DNA from: an uncultured Oscillospiraceae bacterium
Lineage (GTDB): Bacteria; Bacillota; Clostridia; Oscillospirales; Oscillospiraceae
Length of the DNA: 7,190 nucleotides
Assembly: GCA_937915075.1 (NCBI GenBank)
Contig: CALDMA010000167.1
Location: 1-7,190 of the forward strand
Reading direction: 5' to 3'
Position numbers and translations under genes: made by a program
Notes under the pieces: model-generated
The model's input: the letters and a program-made list of their open reading frames with translations, nothing else
What the model was told of the DNA's origin: nothing
The model's database searches: none
Part shown: piece by piece, positions 1-5,663 of the stretch
How positions within the stretch are numbered: the first letter of the stretch is position 1
Layout: each line of letters opens with the position of its first letter

Positions 1-544
1 CGTTCATCTTTCGCAGGTGATGCACCAGCAGGATGGCGATGCGGTGCTTGTCCGCCAGCGCTTTGAGGACGCCGACGTCGCGGTAGTCGTTAGCGTAGGG
101 ATTCGCGTCGTTACCCGCGGCGCGGATGCGTTGGAGCGTGTCGATGACGACCAGCCCTGCTGCTGGGTGCTCCGTCAGGAACTGCTCGATCTGTTCCACC
201 AGTCCGTTGTGAAGCTGCTCGGACATGACGGCGAAGTGCAGCGTGGGCGGCGCATCCTCCGTGAGATCGAAGAGGCGGCTTTGGATGCGAGGGAAGCTGT
301 CCTCAAGGCAGAGATACAGCACCTCGCACCGGCGCGTGGCAAATGTCCAGAGCGGTTCGCCTTGCGCGACGCGCAGACATAGGTATAGTGCCAGCCACGA
401 TTTGCCGATCTTCGGTGCGCCTGCCAGCAGGTGCAGTCCTTGCGGAAGCAGATCGGCTACGACAAATTGAAGCGGTTCATAGGCGGTGCTTTGCAGTGTG
501 TCCGCGTCGATGGTTTGCAGCGGACGAGTGCTTTTTGCTTGCAT
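1..544 (-). CDS. RepA/AAA_25-type helicase ATPase, N-terminal part (runs off left edge)
   Basis: Reading leftwards from an ATG at 544-542 gives 181 uninterrupted codons to the window edge. The protein has a RecA-like P-loop core: Walker A GAPKIGKS at residues 42-49, a YLCLED strand with the conserved acidic pair at 81-82, Walker B LVVIDTL at 131-137 with Asp135, and a VHHLRK sensor-like motif at 174-179. This order is typical of the AAA_25/RepA hexameric helicase family found in plasmids and integrative elements, where it unwinds or loads at a replication origin. The start is supported by a near-perfect ribosome binding site at 553-558. The C-terminal part is missing, so a primase or DNA-binding extension cannot be judged. 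It is divergent from the gene at 738, and its leader carries two stem-loops. The + strand open frames across this stretch are shadows. The ATPase family is well supported by visible motifs; the replication role is inferred. Confidence 0.88.
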   Translation of the reverse strand, partial: MQAKSTRPLQTIDADTLQSTAYEPLQFVVADLLPQGLHLLAGAPKIGKSWLALYLCLRVAQGEPLWTFATRRCEVLYLCLEDSFPRIQSRLFDLTEDAPPTLHFAVMSEQLHNGLVEQIEQFLTEHPAAGLVVIDTLQRIRAAGNDANPYANDYRDVGVLKALADKHRIAILLVHHLRKMN

Positions 545-552
545 GAAAAATT

Positions 553-558
553 CCTCCT
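553..558 (-). promoter_or_regulatory. Ribosome binding site of the helicase ATPase gene
   Basis: On the minus strand AGGAGG lies 8 bases before the ATG at 544-542. It fixes the start of the leftward gene and confirms that coding is on this strand. Confidence 0.8.
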
Positions 559-568
559 TAAAAATATT

Positions 569-591
569 GCTCCCATCGGTATGATGGGAGC
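569..591 (-). terminator. Stem-loop in the helicase leader, attenuator-like
   Basis: GCTCCCATC (569-577) and GATGGGAGC (583-591) form a perfect 9-bp stem with a 5-base loop. Read leftwards, it is followed by AATATTTTT and then directly by the ribosome binding site. This shape resembles a weak intrinsic terminator or attenuator within the 5' leader. It could equally be an operator, since the sequence is a palindrome in the DNA. Function is inferred. Confidence 0.5.
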
Positions 592-601
592 GAAATAAAA
601 T

Positions 602-647
602 GCAGAGGGAAGCGGCCACGGGACGGCGCGTGGTTTTTCCCCTCTGC
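602..647 (-). terminator. Second, larger stem-loop in the helicase leader
   Basis: An outer stem GCAGAGGG (602-609) pairs with CCCTCTGC (640-647), and an inner stem CCACG (616-620) pairs with CGTGG (629-633). Read leftwards, the structure is followed by ATTTTATTT, a T-rich run suitable for intrinsic termination. It lies upstream of the 569-591 hairpin in the same leader. It is either an attenuator for the leftward ATPase gene or a barrier insulating the two divergent units. The pairing is seen; the role is inferred. Confidence 0.5.
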
Positions 648-676
648 TTGTATTGTGGAGGAATTTATGCTATGCT
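648..676 (+). promoter_or_regulatory. Candidate sigma-A promoter for the 738 operon
   Basis: A TTGTAT -35 box (648-653), a 17-base spacer and a TATGCT -10 box (671-676), preceded by TGC as an extended -10 element, face the gene at 738. Each box matches consensus at four of six positions. The predicted start near 683 lies just before the direct repeats at 689-718. Confidence 0.45.
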
Positions 677-688
677 GAGAAAAAGCAT

Positions 689-718
689 GGACAGATTAAA
701 AGTCAGGTAGGACAGATT
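689..718 (+). repeat. Direct repeat of GGACAGATT, possible operator
   Basis: GGACAGATT occurs at 689-697 and again at 710-718, 21 bp apart start to start, which is two helical turns, so both copies face the same side of the DNA. They lie between the predicted transcription start and the ribosome binding site of the gene at 738. This arrangement suits a repressor operator in the divergent intergenic region. The binding protein is unknown. Confidence 0.45.
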
Positions 719-737
719 TCGGCAGGGAGGGTTACAC

Positions 738-2024
738 ATGGAAGGCAGCATCATTTTCTACACCTATGGCAGTACGCTGGAGCTATACGGCCAGCAGTTC
801 ACCGCCGGTATGCTGACCGCTGATCTGCTGAACCTATCACCGGACGAATATCAGCCCATGGACAAACGCATGAAGCTTATCACCAGCCTTATGGAAGAGT
901 ACGAGCAGAGCGAGGACACCGCACTTTGGTGGAAGTTGAACGAGGATCTGACAGCGCTCTGTGAGGCGCTGCGCTGCTATACCGTGTTCCGCCTGCTGCT
1001 GGACGAGAGCGAGGATGCTTTCTTCTCTGTTATACGGGAGATCACGGGACAGTTCGATTTGCTTCCGAAAGAGGAGCACGTGCCGTCAGAGGAAGTACAA
1101 CGGAAACGACTTGAGCGCGTGGCGAATGAGATTTCTGAGCGCGGCGAATATGCTCCGCTTGACCTGTTCCATCCGAGCGAGGCGGATTTGGAAAGAGGGG
1201 ATGCCTTTTATTATGAAATGCTTCGTGCCATCGGCCCTACCAGGGACACATGGCGTTACTACAAAAAGCGTATACGCCGTTATGAGACATACCTTCACGA
1301 CATCCGCGCCTTCAACGGCACCATTCGGAACTTCATCCAGTTCAGTCTGTCCAAGCTGAAGCATAACAGCCCGGAGGACTATGCCGCGGCACTCTATGGC
1401 TTCTACAACGATGAACGCATCGCGGAGAAGCTCATCATCAATCCCATCCGCAACAGCGGCGATTGCTACCGAACACATGATGATTATGCGCTTTCCTATG
1501 TGCCGCGGCAGCTGCCGGACGGCTCTGCCGCTATCTGCCAGGAGCATGTGACCGACAGCTTGCAGGCGCTGATGAAAGCGGATTATATGCTGGCGCTGAA
1601 CAGCGGACACAACATCCGCCGCTGCATCATCTGTGGGCGGTACTTTCTGCTGAAAAGCGGCGTCCACGCTCTGTACTGTGAGGGGGAATGCCCCTACGCC
1701 CCCAGCTACACCTGTCGGCAGTTCGGTACGGTAGAGGTACAGAAGGAGTTGGCGAAGGACATCCCAAAGGTAAAAGCCAAGGTGACCGCCTTTTCCCGCA
1801 TCACGAAGGATATGCAGCGGGGTGCGATCTCACAAGAGGACGCAAGAAAAGCCAAGGACTATGTGCGCGACCTGCTCTACGATGCCCTGCGTGACGTGGA
1901 CACCTCCGTGGATGCGTTTGAGCAGAGCATTTTCTCTGAACGTGTTTATCAGAACTGCGGGATCACCAGGACGGCCAATCCGAGGGGCCGTCCGCCGAAG
2001 GCAAGGGCGGGTGATGGTCCATGA
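738..2024 (+). CDS. DUF6076-like cysteine-cluster protein
   Basis: The 428-residue protein starts at an ATG 7 bases after AGGGAGG (724-730). Most of it is charged and predicted helical. Residues 296-326 carry a zinc-ribbon-like cluster: CIICG (Cys296, Cys299), then YCEGEC (Cys314, Cys318) and Cys326 before RQFG. This layout resembles the CGNR and DUF6076 types of C-terminal metal-binding motif; the DUF6076 name is from memory of the family and not checked. The C-terminus has NPRGRPPK (414-421), an AT-hook-like DNA minor-groove binding core. Together these suggest a DNA-binding regulator, but no activity is known. Its stop overlaps the start of the sigma-like gene (ATGA), so the two are translationally coupled and probably act together. 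Similar pairs occur in Clostridia mobile elements (from memory). It is certain as a gene, uncertain in function. Confidence 0.85.
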   Translation: MEGSIIFYTYGSTLELYGQQFTAGMLTADLLNLSPDEYQPMDKRMKLITSLMEEYEQSEDTALWWKLNEDLTALCEALRCYTVFRLLLDESEDAFFSVIREITGQFDLLPKEEHVPSEEVQRKRLERVANEISERGEYAPLDLFHPSEADLERGDAFYYEMLRAIGPTRDTWRYYKKRIRRYETYLHDIRAFNGTIRNFIQFSLSKLKHNSPEDYAAALYGFYNDERIAEKLIINPIRNSGDCYRTHDDYALSYVPRQLPDGSAAICQEHVTDSLQALMKADYMLALNSGHNIRRCIICGRYFLLKSGVHALYCEGECPYAPSYTCRQFGTVEVQKELAKDIPKVKAKVTAFSRITKDMQRGAISQEDARKAKDYVRDLLYDALRDVDTSVDAFEQSIFSERVYQNCGITRTANPRGRPPKARAGDGP

Positions 2025-2881
2025 CCAACGAGGAACTGCTCCATCACTACTATGACGGCGATGAGACCGCGCTGGAAAAGCTGTATCATAAAAATCTCGG
2101 TCTGATCCGCAGCATTGCCAAGGAAGCCGCAGCTGAGTTTAATTGCCTGGCGGTAGATAAACATCATCCGAGCCAGTTTTCCGCGTACACGAAAACGGTT
2201 TTGGACGACCTCTGCGGTGAGGGCGCCATGGAACTCCTGACACGGATACAGAGCAGAGAATATGACGAGAGCCGCGCCGCCCTCAGCACCTATCTCTACC
2301 CGCACCTCAAAGGACGCATGACGCGCTGGCTGGAACAGAACATGGGCTGCATGGCTCTGAGCAAGGATGAGATGGCTGGCGTCCGTCAGGCGCAGCGGCT
2401 GCACCACGCGGAGTGGAAGAATGTTGATGAAATTGCAGAGGAACTGAACATCTCCGCGGCTCGCGCCAACTGTTATGTTCGTTACAATACGCATTTCCTC
2501 GGTGTGCATGACCTTGTCCCGAAGGACTATGACGGTGATCCCTATGAGCGGCTGATGTCGGGGATGCTCACCGCTTCGGCAGAGCAGGTCGTGTACCGTA
2601 AGGTCTGCATCGAGTTCCTCCGGGAGCTGTTCGACACCCTGCCGAAGAAGGACAGAGATATTCTCGGCAAAGCCTGCGGCGTGTTCGGATACACGGAGGC
2701 GACCTTGAAAGAAATCGGGATGTACCACATGATGAAGGAGTCCGCCGTGGAGAAGGCGAAAAGCCGCGCTGTTGAAAAACTAAAAGCGGCGTATCCTGGC
2801 AGTAGGCTTCAGGTGTGGAAAGCCGTTTATCGTATGATGCGGCGACCAATCCCACCACCGGAGGATGATGCTGCGCGGTAG
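2021..2881 (+). CDS. Sigma-70-like RNA polymerase sigma factor
   Basis: The 286-residue protein begins inside the stop of the previous gene (ATGA, 4-bp overlap). The N-terminus (residues 1-35, ending in KNLGLIRSIAKEAA) resembles sigma region 1.2/2.1. Residues 76-106 fit the rest of region 2 (STYLYPHLKGRMTRWLEQN). Residues 134-153 (NVDEIAEELNISAARANCYV) read as a region 3 helix-turn-helix. Residues 204-255 (LPKKDRDILGKACGVFGY, then TLKEIG and a recognition-helix stretch to VEKL) fit region 4. The family assignment is good, but region 2 is divergent. It probably redirects RNA polymerase to element promoters, perhaps with the upstream zinc-motif protein; this is inferred. Two in-frame stops follow in close succession (TAG AGA TAG, 2879-2887). 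The last third is duplicated downstream at 3940-4255. Confidence 0.82.
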   Translation: MTNEELLHHYYDGDETALEKLYHKNLGLIRSIAKEAAAEFNCLAVDKHHPSQFSAYTKTVLDDLCGEGAMELLTRIQSREYDESRAALSTYLYPHLKGRMTRWLEQNMGCMALSKDEMAGVRQAQRLHHAEWKNVDEIAEELNISAARANCYVRYNTHFLGVHDLVPKDYDGDPYERLMSGMLTASAEQVVYRKVCIEFLRELFDTLPKKDRDILGKACGVFGYTEATLKEIGMYHMMKESAVEKAKSRAVEKLKAAYPGSRLQVWKAVYRMMRRPIPPPEDDAAR

Positions 2882-2890
2882 AGATAGTCT
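2575..2890 (+). repeat. Sigma gene 3' end, copy 1 of a 1365-bp-spaced direct repeat
   Basis: This segment aligns without any gap to 3940-4255 at an offset of exactly 1365 bp. A hand count gives about 59 mismatches in 311 positions, near 81% identity. Homology stops abruptly on the left near TTCGG (2576-2579) and fades a few bases after the TAG at 2885-2887. Confidence 0.85.
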
Positions 2891-2935
2891 TTCTGTTGTC
2901 CTGAACATAACTTATGGGATAAAGGAACACTAACG

Positions 2936-3871
2936 ATGGGAAGAAAGGCTTGGTATAAACAGATGTGGGTATATATCGTCGGAGGTATTCTGCTTTTACT
3001 TGCGGTGCATCTTATTGTTCAAGGAATAAGGTGTAATATTGCCGTGAATGAAAGTAAAGAACGACTTGCCACTTATGGGGCAGAAACGGTTAATTTGAGT
3101 TACGGAAAGATGAGCTATGTTGACACTGGCGAAGGTGAAGTGATTTTGTCCGTCCATGGGATATTCGGTGGCTACGACCAAGCCTACGACACCTGCAAAG
3201 ATTTAAGTTCTGATTACAGGATTATCGCACCATCTCGGTTTGGATATTTAGGCAGCGATATTTTGGGCGGCGGAACGCCTGCCGAGCAAGCAACAGCCTA
3301 TGTGGAGCTACTTGATAAATTAGGTATTAACAAGGTGTATCTACTTGCAACATCAGCAGGCGGAAGCGTTGCTATCCGTTTTGCTTTGGATTATCCAGAA
3401 CGCACAAAGGGGCTGATTTTATACTGTTCTGCAATGCCTTTTGCAGAAAAGCCAGAGAAATATTCTGAATATGCGGGACCGCCTGCATTTTTGTGCAAAG
3501 ACTTTACGATGTTTCTTATTAGCCCACTATTTGAGCCGATTATGGGTATGGAGCCGTCTACGATTTACAGTATGCTTCCTGTCAGCGAGAGAAAAGATGG
3601 TGTTGTATTAGATGCCTCTGTAACCAATCTTGATATGACAAAGAATTATGACGATTATCATATTGAAGATTTGCAAGTGCCAACATTGGCTTTTCAAGCA
3701 AAAGATGATAAATTGATAAGCTATTCAGATACCGAAAAAGCTGTCAAAAGAATTCCGAATTGTACCTTTATTCCTTTTGAAAGCGGTGGACACTTGATGG
3801 AAGGACATGGAGAAGAAATTAAGGAAGCTGTTTCGAAATTTATAGAAGGAAGGTATTTTACGCCATTATAA
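2936..3871 (+). CDS. Membrane-anchored alpha/beta hydrolase
   Basis: The 311-residue protein starts 9 bases after AAAGGA (2921-2926). Residues 11-29 form one hydrophobic segment with positive residues before it, so the catalytic domain is probably tethered outside the membrane. The fold's landmarks are visible: the oxyanion-hole motif SVHGIFGG (72-79), the nucleophile elbow ATSAGG (138-143) with Ser140, a probable acid at Asp258 (AKDDK, 255-259) and His286 in SGGHLMEGHG. The elbow has Ala instead of the usual first Gly of GxSxG. Family and fold are secure; the substrate (ester, lactone or peptide) cannot be told. The gene is clearly AT-richer than its neighbours and lies between two sigma 3' ends, so it is probably captured cargo. 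No own promoter or terminator is evident; it may be read from the upstream operon. Confidence 0.88.
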   Translation: MGRKAWYKQMWVYIVGGILLLLAVHLIVQGIRCNIAVNESKERLATYGAETVNLSYGKMSYVDTGEGEVILSVHGIFGGYDQAYDTCKDLSSDYRIIAPSRFGYLGSDILGGGTPAEQATAYVELLDKLGINKVYLLATSAGGSVAIRFALDYPERTKGLILYCSAMPFAEKPEKYSEYAGPPAFLCKDFTMFLISPLFEPIMGMEPSTIYSMLPVSERKDGVVLDASVTNLDMTKNYDDYHIEDLQVPTLAFQAKDDKLISYSDTEKAVKRIPNCTFIPFESGGHLMEGHGEEIKEAVSKFIEGRYFTPL

Positions 3872-3939
3872 ACCGTTTAGATGTTGTGTGTTGTTATGTC
3901 AGCAGCTCTTTTTGATGCTTTCCACCTTGTACGCTTTGT

Positions 3940-4252
3940 TTCGGCGGGGCAGGCTGTGCATCGCAAGGTCTGCATGGAGCTTCTCCGTGAGTTGTTCGAT
4001 GCCCTGCCGAAGAAGGACAGGGATATCCTCGGCAAAGCCTACGGCGTGTTCGGATACCCGGAGGCAACTTTGAAAGAGATTGGGATGTACCACATGATGA
4101 AGGAGTCCACCGTGGAGAAGGCGAAGAACCGTGCGGTCGAGAAGATGAAGGCAGCTTACCCCAGCAGCAGGCTTCAGCTGTGGAGGGCCGTCCATCGTAT
4201 GATGCGGAGACCGGTCCCGCTGCCGGAGAATAATGTTGAACCACAGGGATAG
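3940..4252 (+). pseudogene. Truncated sigma factor remnant (region 4 only)
   Basis: The frame encodes about 100 residues matching residues 187-286 of the sigma factor at 2021, roughly 80% identical, with the motifs LPKKDRDILGKA and EATLKEIGMYHMMKES kept. Everything upstream of region 4 is missing: no regions 2 or 3. The frame can be extended left to an ATG at 3881, but that stretch has no homology to sigma and no convincing ribosome binding site, so I take this as a gene remnant and not as a short protein. Where the intact copy has its first TAG, this copy has CAG and reads two codons further to TAG. A translated region-4 fragment that competes with sigma remains a less likely option. Confidence 0.75.
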
Positions 4253-4255
4253 CTT
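3940..4255 (+). repeat. Sigma gene 3' end, copy 2 of the direct repeat
   Basis: Ungapped counterpart of 2575-2890. Homology begins at TTCGG (3940-3944) after unrelated sequence and ends shortly after the stop at 4250-4252. Confidence 0.85.
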
Positions 4256-4303
4256 TTTATATAGCAGAAGATGTCGATACAGACTTTTGTACACCCTCTT
4301 ATG

Positions 4304-4337
4304 ATAGCATCTATGCAAGCATCACAACTGATGCTAT
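4304..4337 (+). promoter_or_regulatory. Inverted repeat overlapping a candidate promoter
   Basis: ATAGCATC (4304-4311) and GATGCTAT (4330-4337) are perfect 8-bp inverted repeats 18 bases apart, and GCATC occurs once more in between (4318-4322). The right arm overlaps the candidate -10 box at 4335-4340. Upstream of a regulator gene, this layout suits an autoregulatory operator, possibly for the WYL protein at 4591; that link is inferred. Confidence 0.45.
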
Positions 4338-4340
4338 ACT
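4331..4340 (+). promoter_or_regulatory. Candidate extended -10 promoter
   Basis: TATACT (4335-4340) is preceded by TGC, giving an extended -10 element. The -35 region is poor. Transcription would begin around 4347, inside the ribosome binding site of the gene at 4359, so the leader would be very short; this lowers confidence. Confidence 0.3.
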
Positions 4341-4358
4341 ATGAGAGGAGATGTCCTT

Positions 4359-4566
4359 ATGCATTATTCCAAAACAAACAAGGTCTGCGCCACTTGCGCT
4401 TATTGGACCGGAAGCCGCAATCTGGTGAATTCCGGAAATTCTTCGGAGCCGACCAGCAATAGCGCCAAATGCCAAATGCCAAATTCCAATCGGTTCCAAT
4501 CGGGGCAGTACGAAATTTTGCAGTTCTTCCTGCTCTAATTGGGCTAAGTGGCCGGTGCTAAAGTAA
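4359..4566 (+). pseudogene. Small CxxC cysteine-rich protein, frameshifted
   Basis: An ATG at 4359 lies 8 bases after AGAGGAG (4344-4350). The 5' frame reads MHYSKTNKVCATCAYWTGSR, a compact CxxC knuckle, and continues to AKC near 4464-4475. It then stops early at 4536-4538. The neighbouring frame downstream reads CSSSCSNWAKWPVLK with a stop at 4564-4566, giving a typical Cys/Trp-rich ending. The halves differ by +1 base. Removing one 7-bp repeat unit (4464-4484) or one 10-bp unit (4484-4503) would join them into one zinc-binding-like protein of about 65 residues. A T-run error at 4516-4519 is another possibility. The reconstructed stop is 24 bases before the WYL gene, so they likely share a transcript. 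The function is not known; I recall similar small proteins in Clostridia, unverified. Confidence 0.65.
4464..4503 (+). repeat. Tandem repeats: 3 x 7 bp then 2 x 10 bp
   Basis: GCCAAAT is repeated three times (4464-4470, 4471-4477, 4478-4484), followed at once by TTCCAATCGG twice (4484-4493, 4494-4503). Neither unit length is a multiple of three, and both leave a +1 shift, which is exactly the shift seen between the two halves of the surrounding small gene. Confidence 0.9.
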
Positions 4567-4590
4567 AAACAACATGGGAGGGACTGCATT

Positions 4591-5541
4591 ATGCTGACGG
4601 AAAAAGCCAATGCCATCTGTCTTTTGGAGGTTCTAAAGGAGTATTCCGATGCGGAACATATTCTGCCCATGCGGGAGATCATTGCAAAGATGCAGTCCCT
4701 CTACGGCATTAAAATCGACCGCCGCACCGTTTACGGGGCCGTTGCACTTTTGATCGAACTCGGTTACGATGTCTCCATTTACGAGGATAACGGTGTCGGC
4801 TATTACCTCCGCGGCCGTGAGTTGGAGCAGGCGGAAGTCCTTCTGCTGACCGATGCGGTATATTCCTTTCCCTTCATCCCTGCGAAGCAGACGGAACAGC
4901 TTGTCCAAAAGCTGCAAAAGGCATTGAGTATCCATCAGAGAAAGCGTTATCGCTACCTGACCATCGCACGGCAGGACCGTAAGACCGACAATCGGCAGGT
5001 ATTCTGGAGCATTGAGCAGTTGGACGAAGCCATTGAACAGAAGAAAAAGGTCAGACTCGGCTATCTCCACTACGGGCTGGACAAAAAGCAGCACGAGACA
5101 AAGACCTATACGCTCAGTCCTTATGAAATGGTCTACATGAATGAGCGGTATTACCTTGTCTGTGTCCCTGACCATGCGCCATCCACGCGGTTGTACCGCA
5201 TTGACCGCATGAGGGACATTCAGCTTTTGGACGAGCCGCGCAGCGAGACTGCCGCCGTCCGTCAGGAGGCGCAGAACGCCGTTTATGCCTATGTCGGTAA
5301 GCCGGAGCGCATCGTCATGTACTGCGACCGCACGATCCTCGACGATGTGATCGACCGATTTGGCACGGATATACAGCTCCGTGAGCGAGATGAAAATACA
5401 TTTTCCGTCAGCTTTACCGCACCGCCGCGCGGTGTCAAATTCTGGGCGCTGCAATACCTGCCGTATGTGGAAGTCGTGGAACCGGAGTGGCTGCGGGAAG
5501 AGGTGATAGACAGCATCGGAAAGAACAGATATTTGCAATAA
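4591..5541 (+). CDS. WYL-domain transcriptional regulator
   Basis: The 316-residue protein starts 8 bases after GGGAGGG (4576-4582). Residues 4-75 form a winged helix-turn-helix (REIIAKMQSLYGIKIDRRTV and a wing ending in GVGYYL). A linker follows, then a WYL domain at about 140-215 with the family's core pattern SPYEMVYMNERYYLVCV (176-192) and the basic strand TRLYRIDRMRDI. Residues 235-312 match the C-terminal WCX extension. WYL proteins bind DNA and sense nucleic acid or nucleotide ligands, and several control phage-defence loci. It follows the small CxxC gene by 24 bases and precedes the P-loop/nuclease genes by about 120. It probably binds the inverted repeat at 4304-4337 or sites before 5664, but no site is proven. 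The length is usual for the family and no key part is missing. Confidence 0.9.
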   Translation: MLTEKANAICLLEVLKEYSDAEHILPMREIIAKMQSLYGIKIDRRTVYGAVALLIELGYDVSIYEDNGVGYYLRGRELEQAEVLLLTDAVYSFPFIPAKQTEQLVQKLQKALSIHQRKRYRYLTIARQDRKTDNRQVFWSIEQLDEAIEQKKKVRLGYLHYGLDKKQHETKTYTLSPYEMVYMNERYYLVCVPDHAPSTRLYRIDRMRDIQLLDEPRSETAAVRQEAQNAVYAYVGKPERIVMYCDRTILDDVIDRFGTDIQLRERDENTFSVSFTAPPRGVKFWALQYLPYVEVVEPEWLREEVIDSIGKNRYLQ

Positions 5542-5559
5542 TACTGAATTCGGAATGGC

Positions 5560-5623
5560 AGGACAATGGGGGCGGTTGTTGTGATTAATATATGTGTCCT
5601 CTTTTTTCCTTACCCACAACCGC
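5560..5623 (+). promoter_or_regulatory. Interleaved inverted repeats before the P-loop gene
   Basis: AGGACA (5560-5565) can pair with TGTCCT (5595-5600), which is followed by six T (5602-5607) as in a weak intrinsic terminator for the WYL gene. GCGGTTGT (5572-5579) can pair with ACAACCGC (5616-5623). The arms interleave, so the two stems exclude each other or form a pseudoknot. A termination/antitermination switch or a simple terminator are both possible. The stems are short with long loops, so the call is tentative. Confidence 0.35.
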
Positions 5624-5663
5624 TCTAAAAAGGCACTTTGATGTCATTGACAAAGGAGGACAA

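Noticed and set aside
17..546. Open frames on the + strand across the left edge
   Set aside because: The minus strand encodes a clear Walker A/B ATPase with a strong ribosome binding site; the + frames have no recognisable protein features.
1086..2728. Long minus-strand frames of 193 and 259 codons
   Set aside because: They are antisense shadows of the 738 and 2021 genes, without ribosome binding sites or known motifs.
2905..3899. 7-bp inverted match ACATAAC (2905-2911) and GTTATGT (3893-3899) around the hydrolase as transposon ends
   Set aside because: Seven bases is near chance level, there are no target duplications, and no transposase is present.
3881..3939. ATG at 3881 as the start of an independent small gene
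   Set aside because: No ribosome binding site is evident and the leading residues have no match to the sigma family; the frame is better seen as a chance extension of the sigma remnant.
4633..5619. A 328-codon minus-strand frame
   Set aside because: It lies opposite the WYL gene, whose domains are unmistakable; the antisense protein resembles nothing.
5647..5652. Perfect TTGACA as a -35 box
   Set aside because: It overlaps the ribosome binding site of the 5664 gene and has no -10 box at proper spacing.
5592..5663. N-terminal extension of the P-loop protein from ATG 5592
   Set aside because: No ribosome binding site lies before 5592, and the extension would overlap the stem-loop arms; ATG 5664 has an excellent site.
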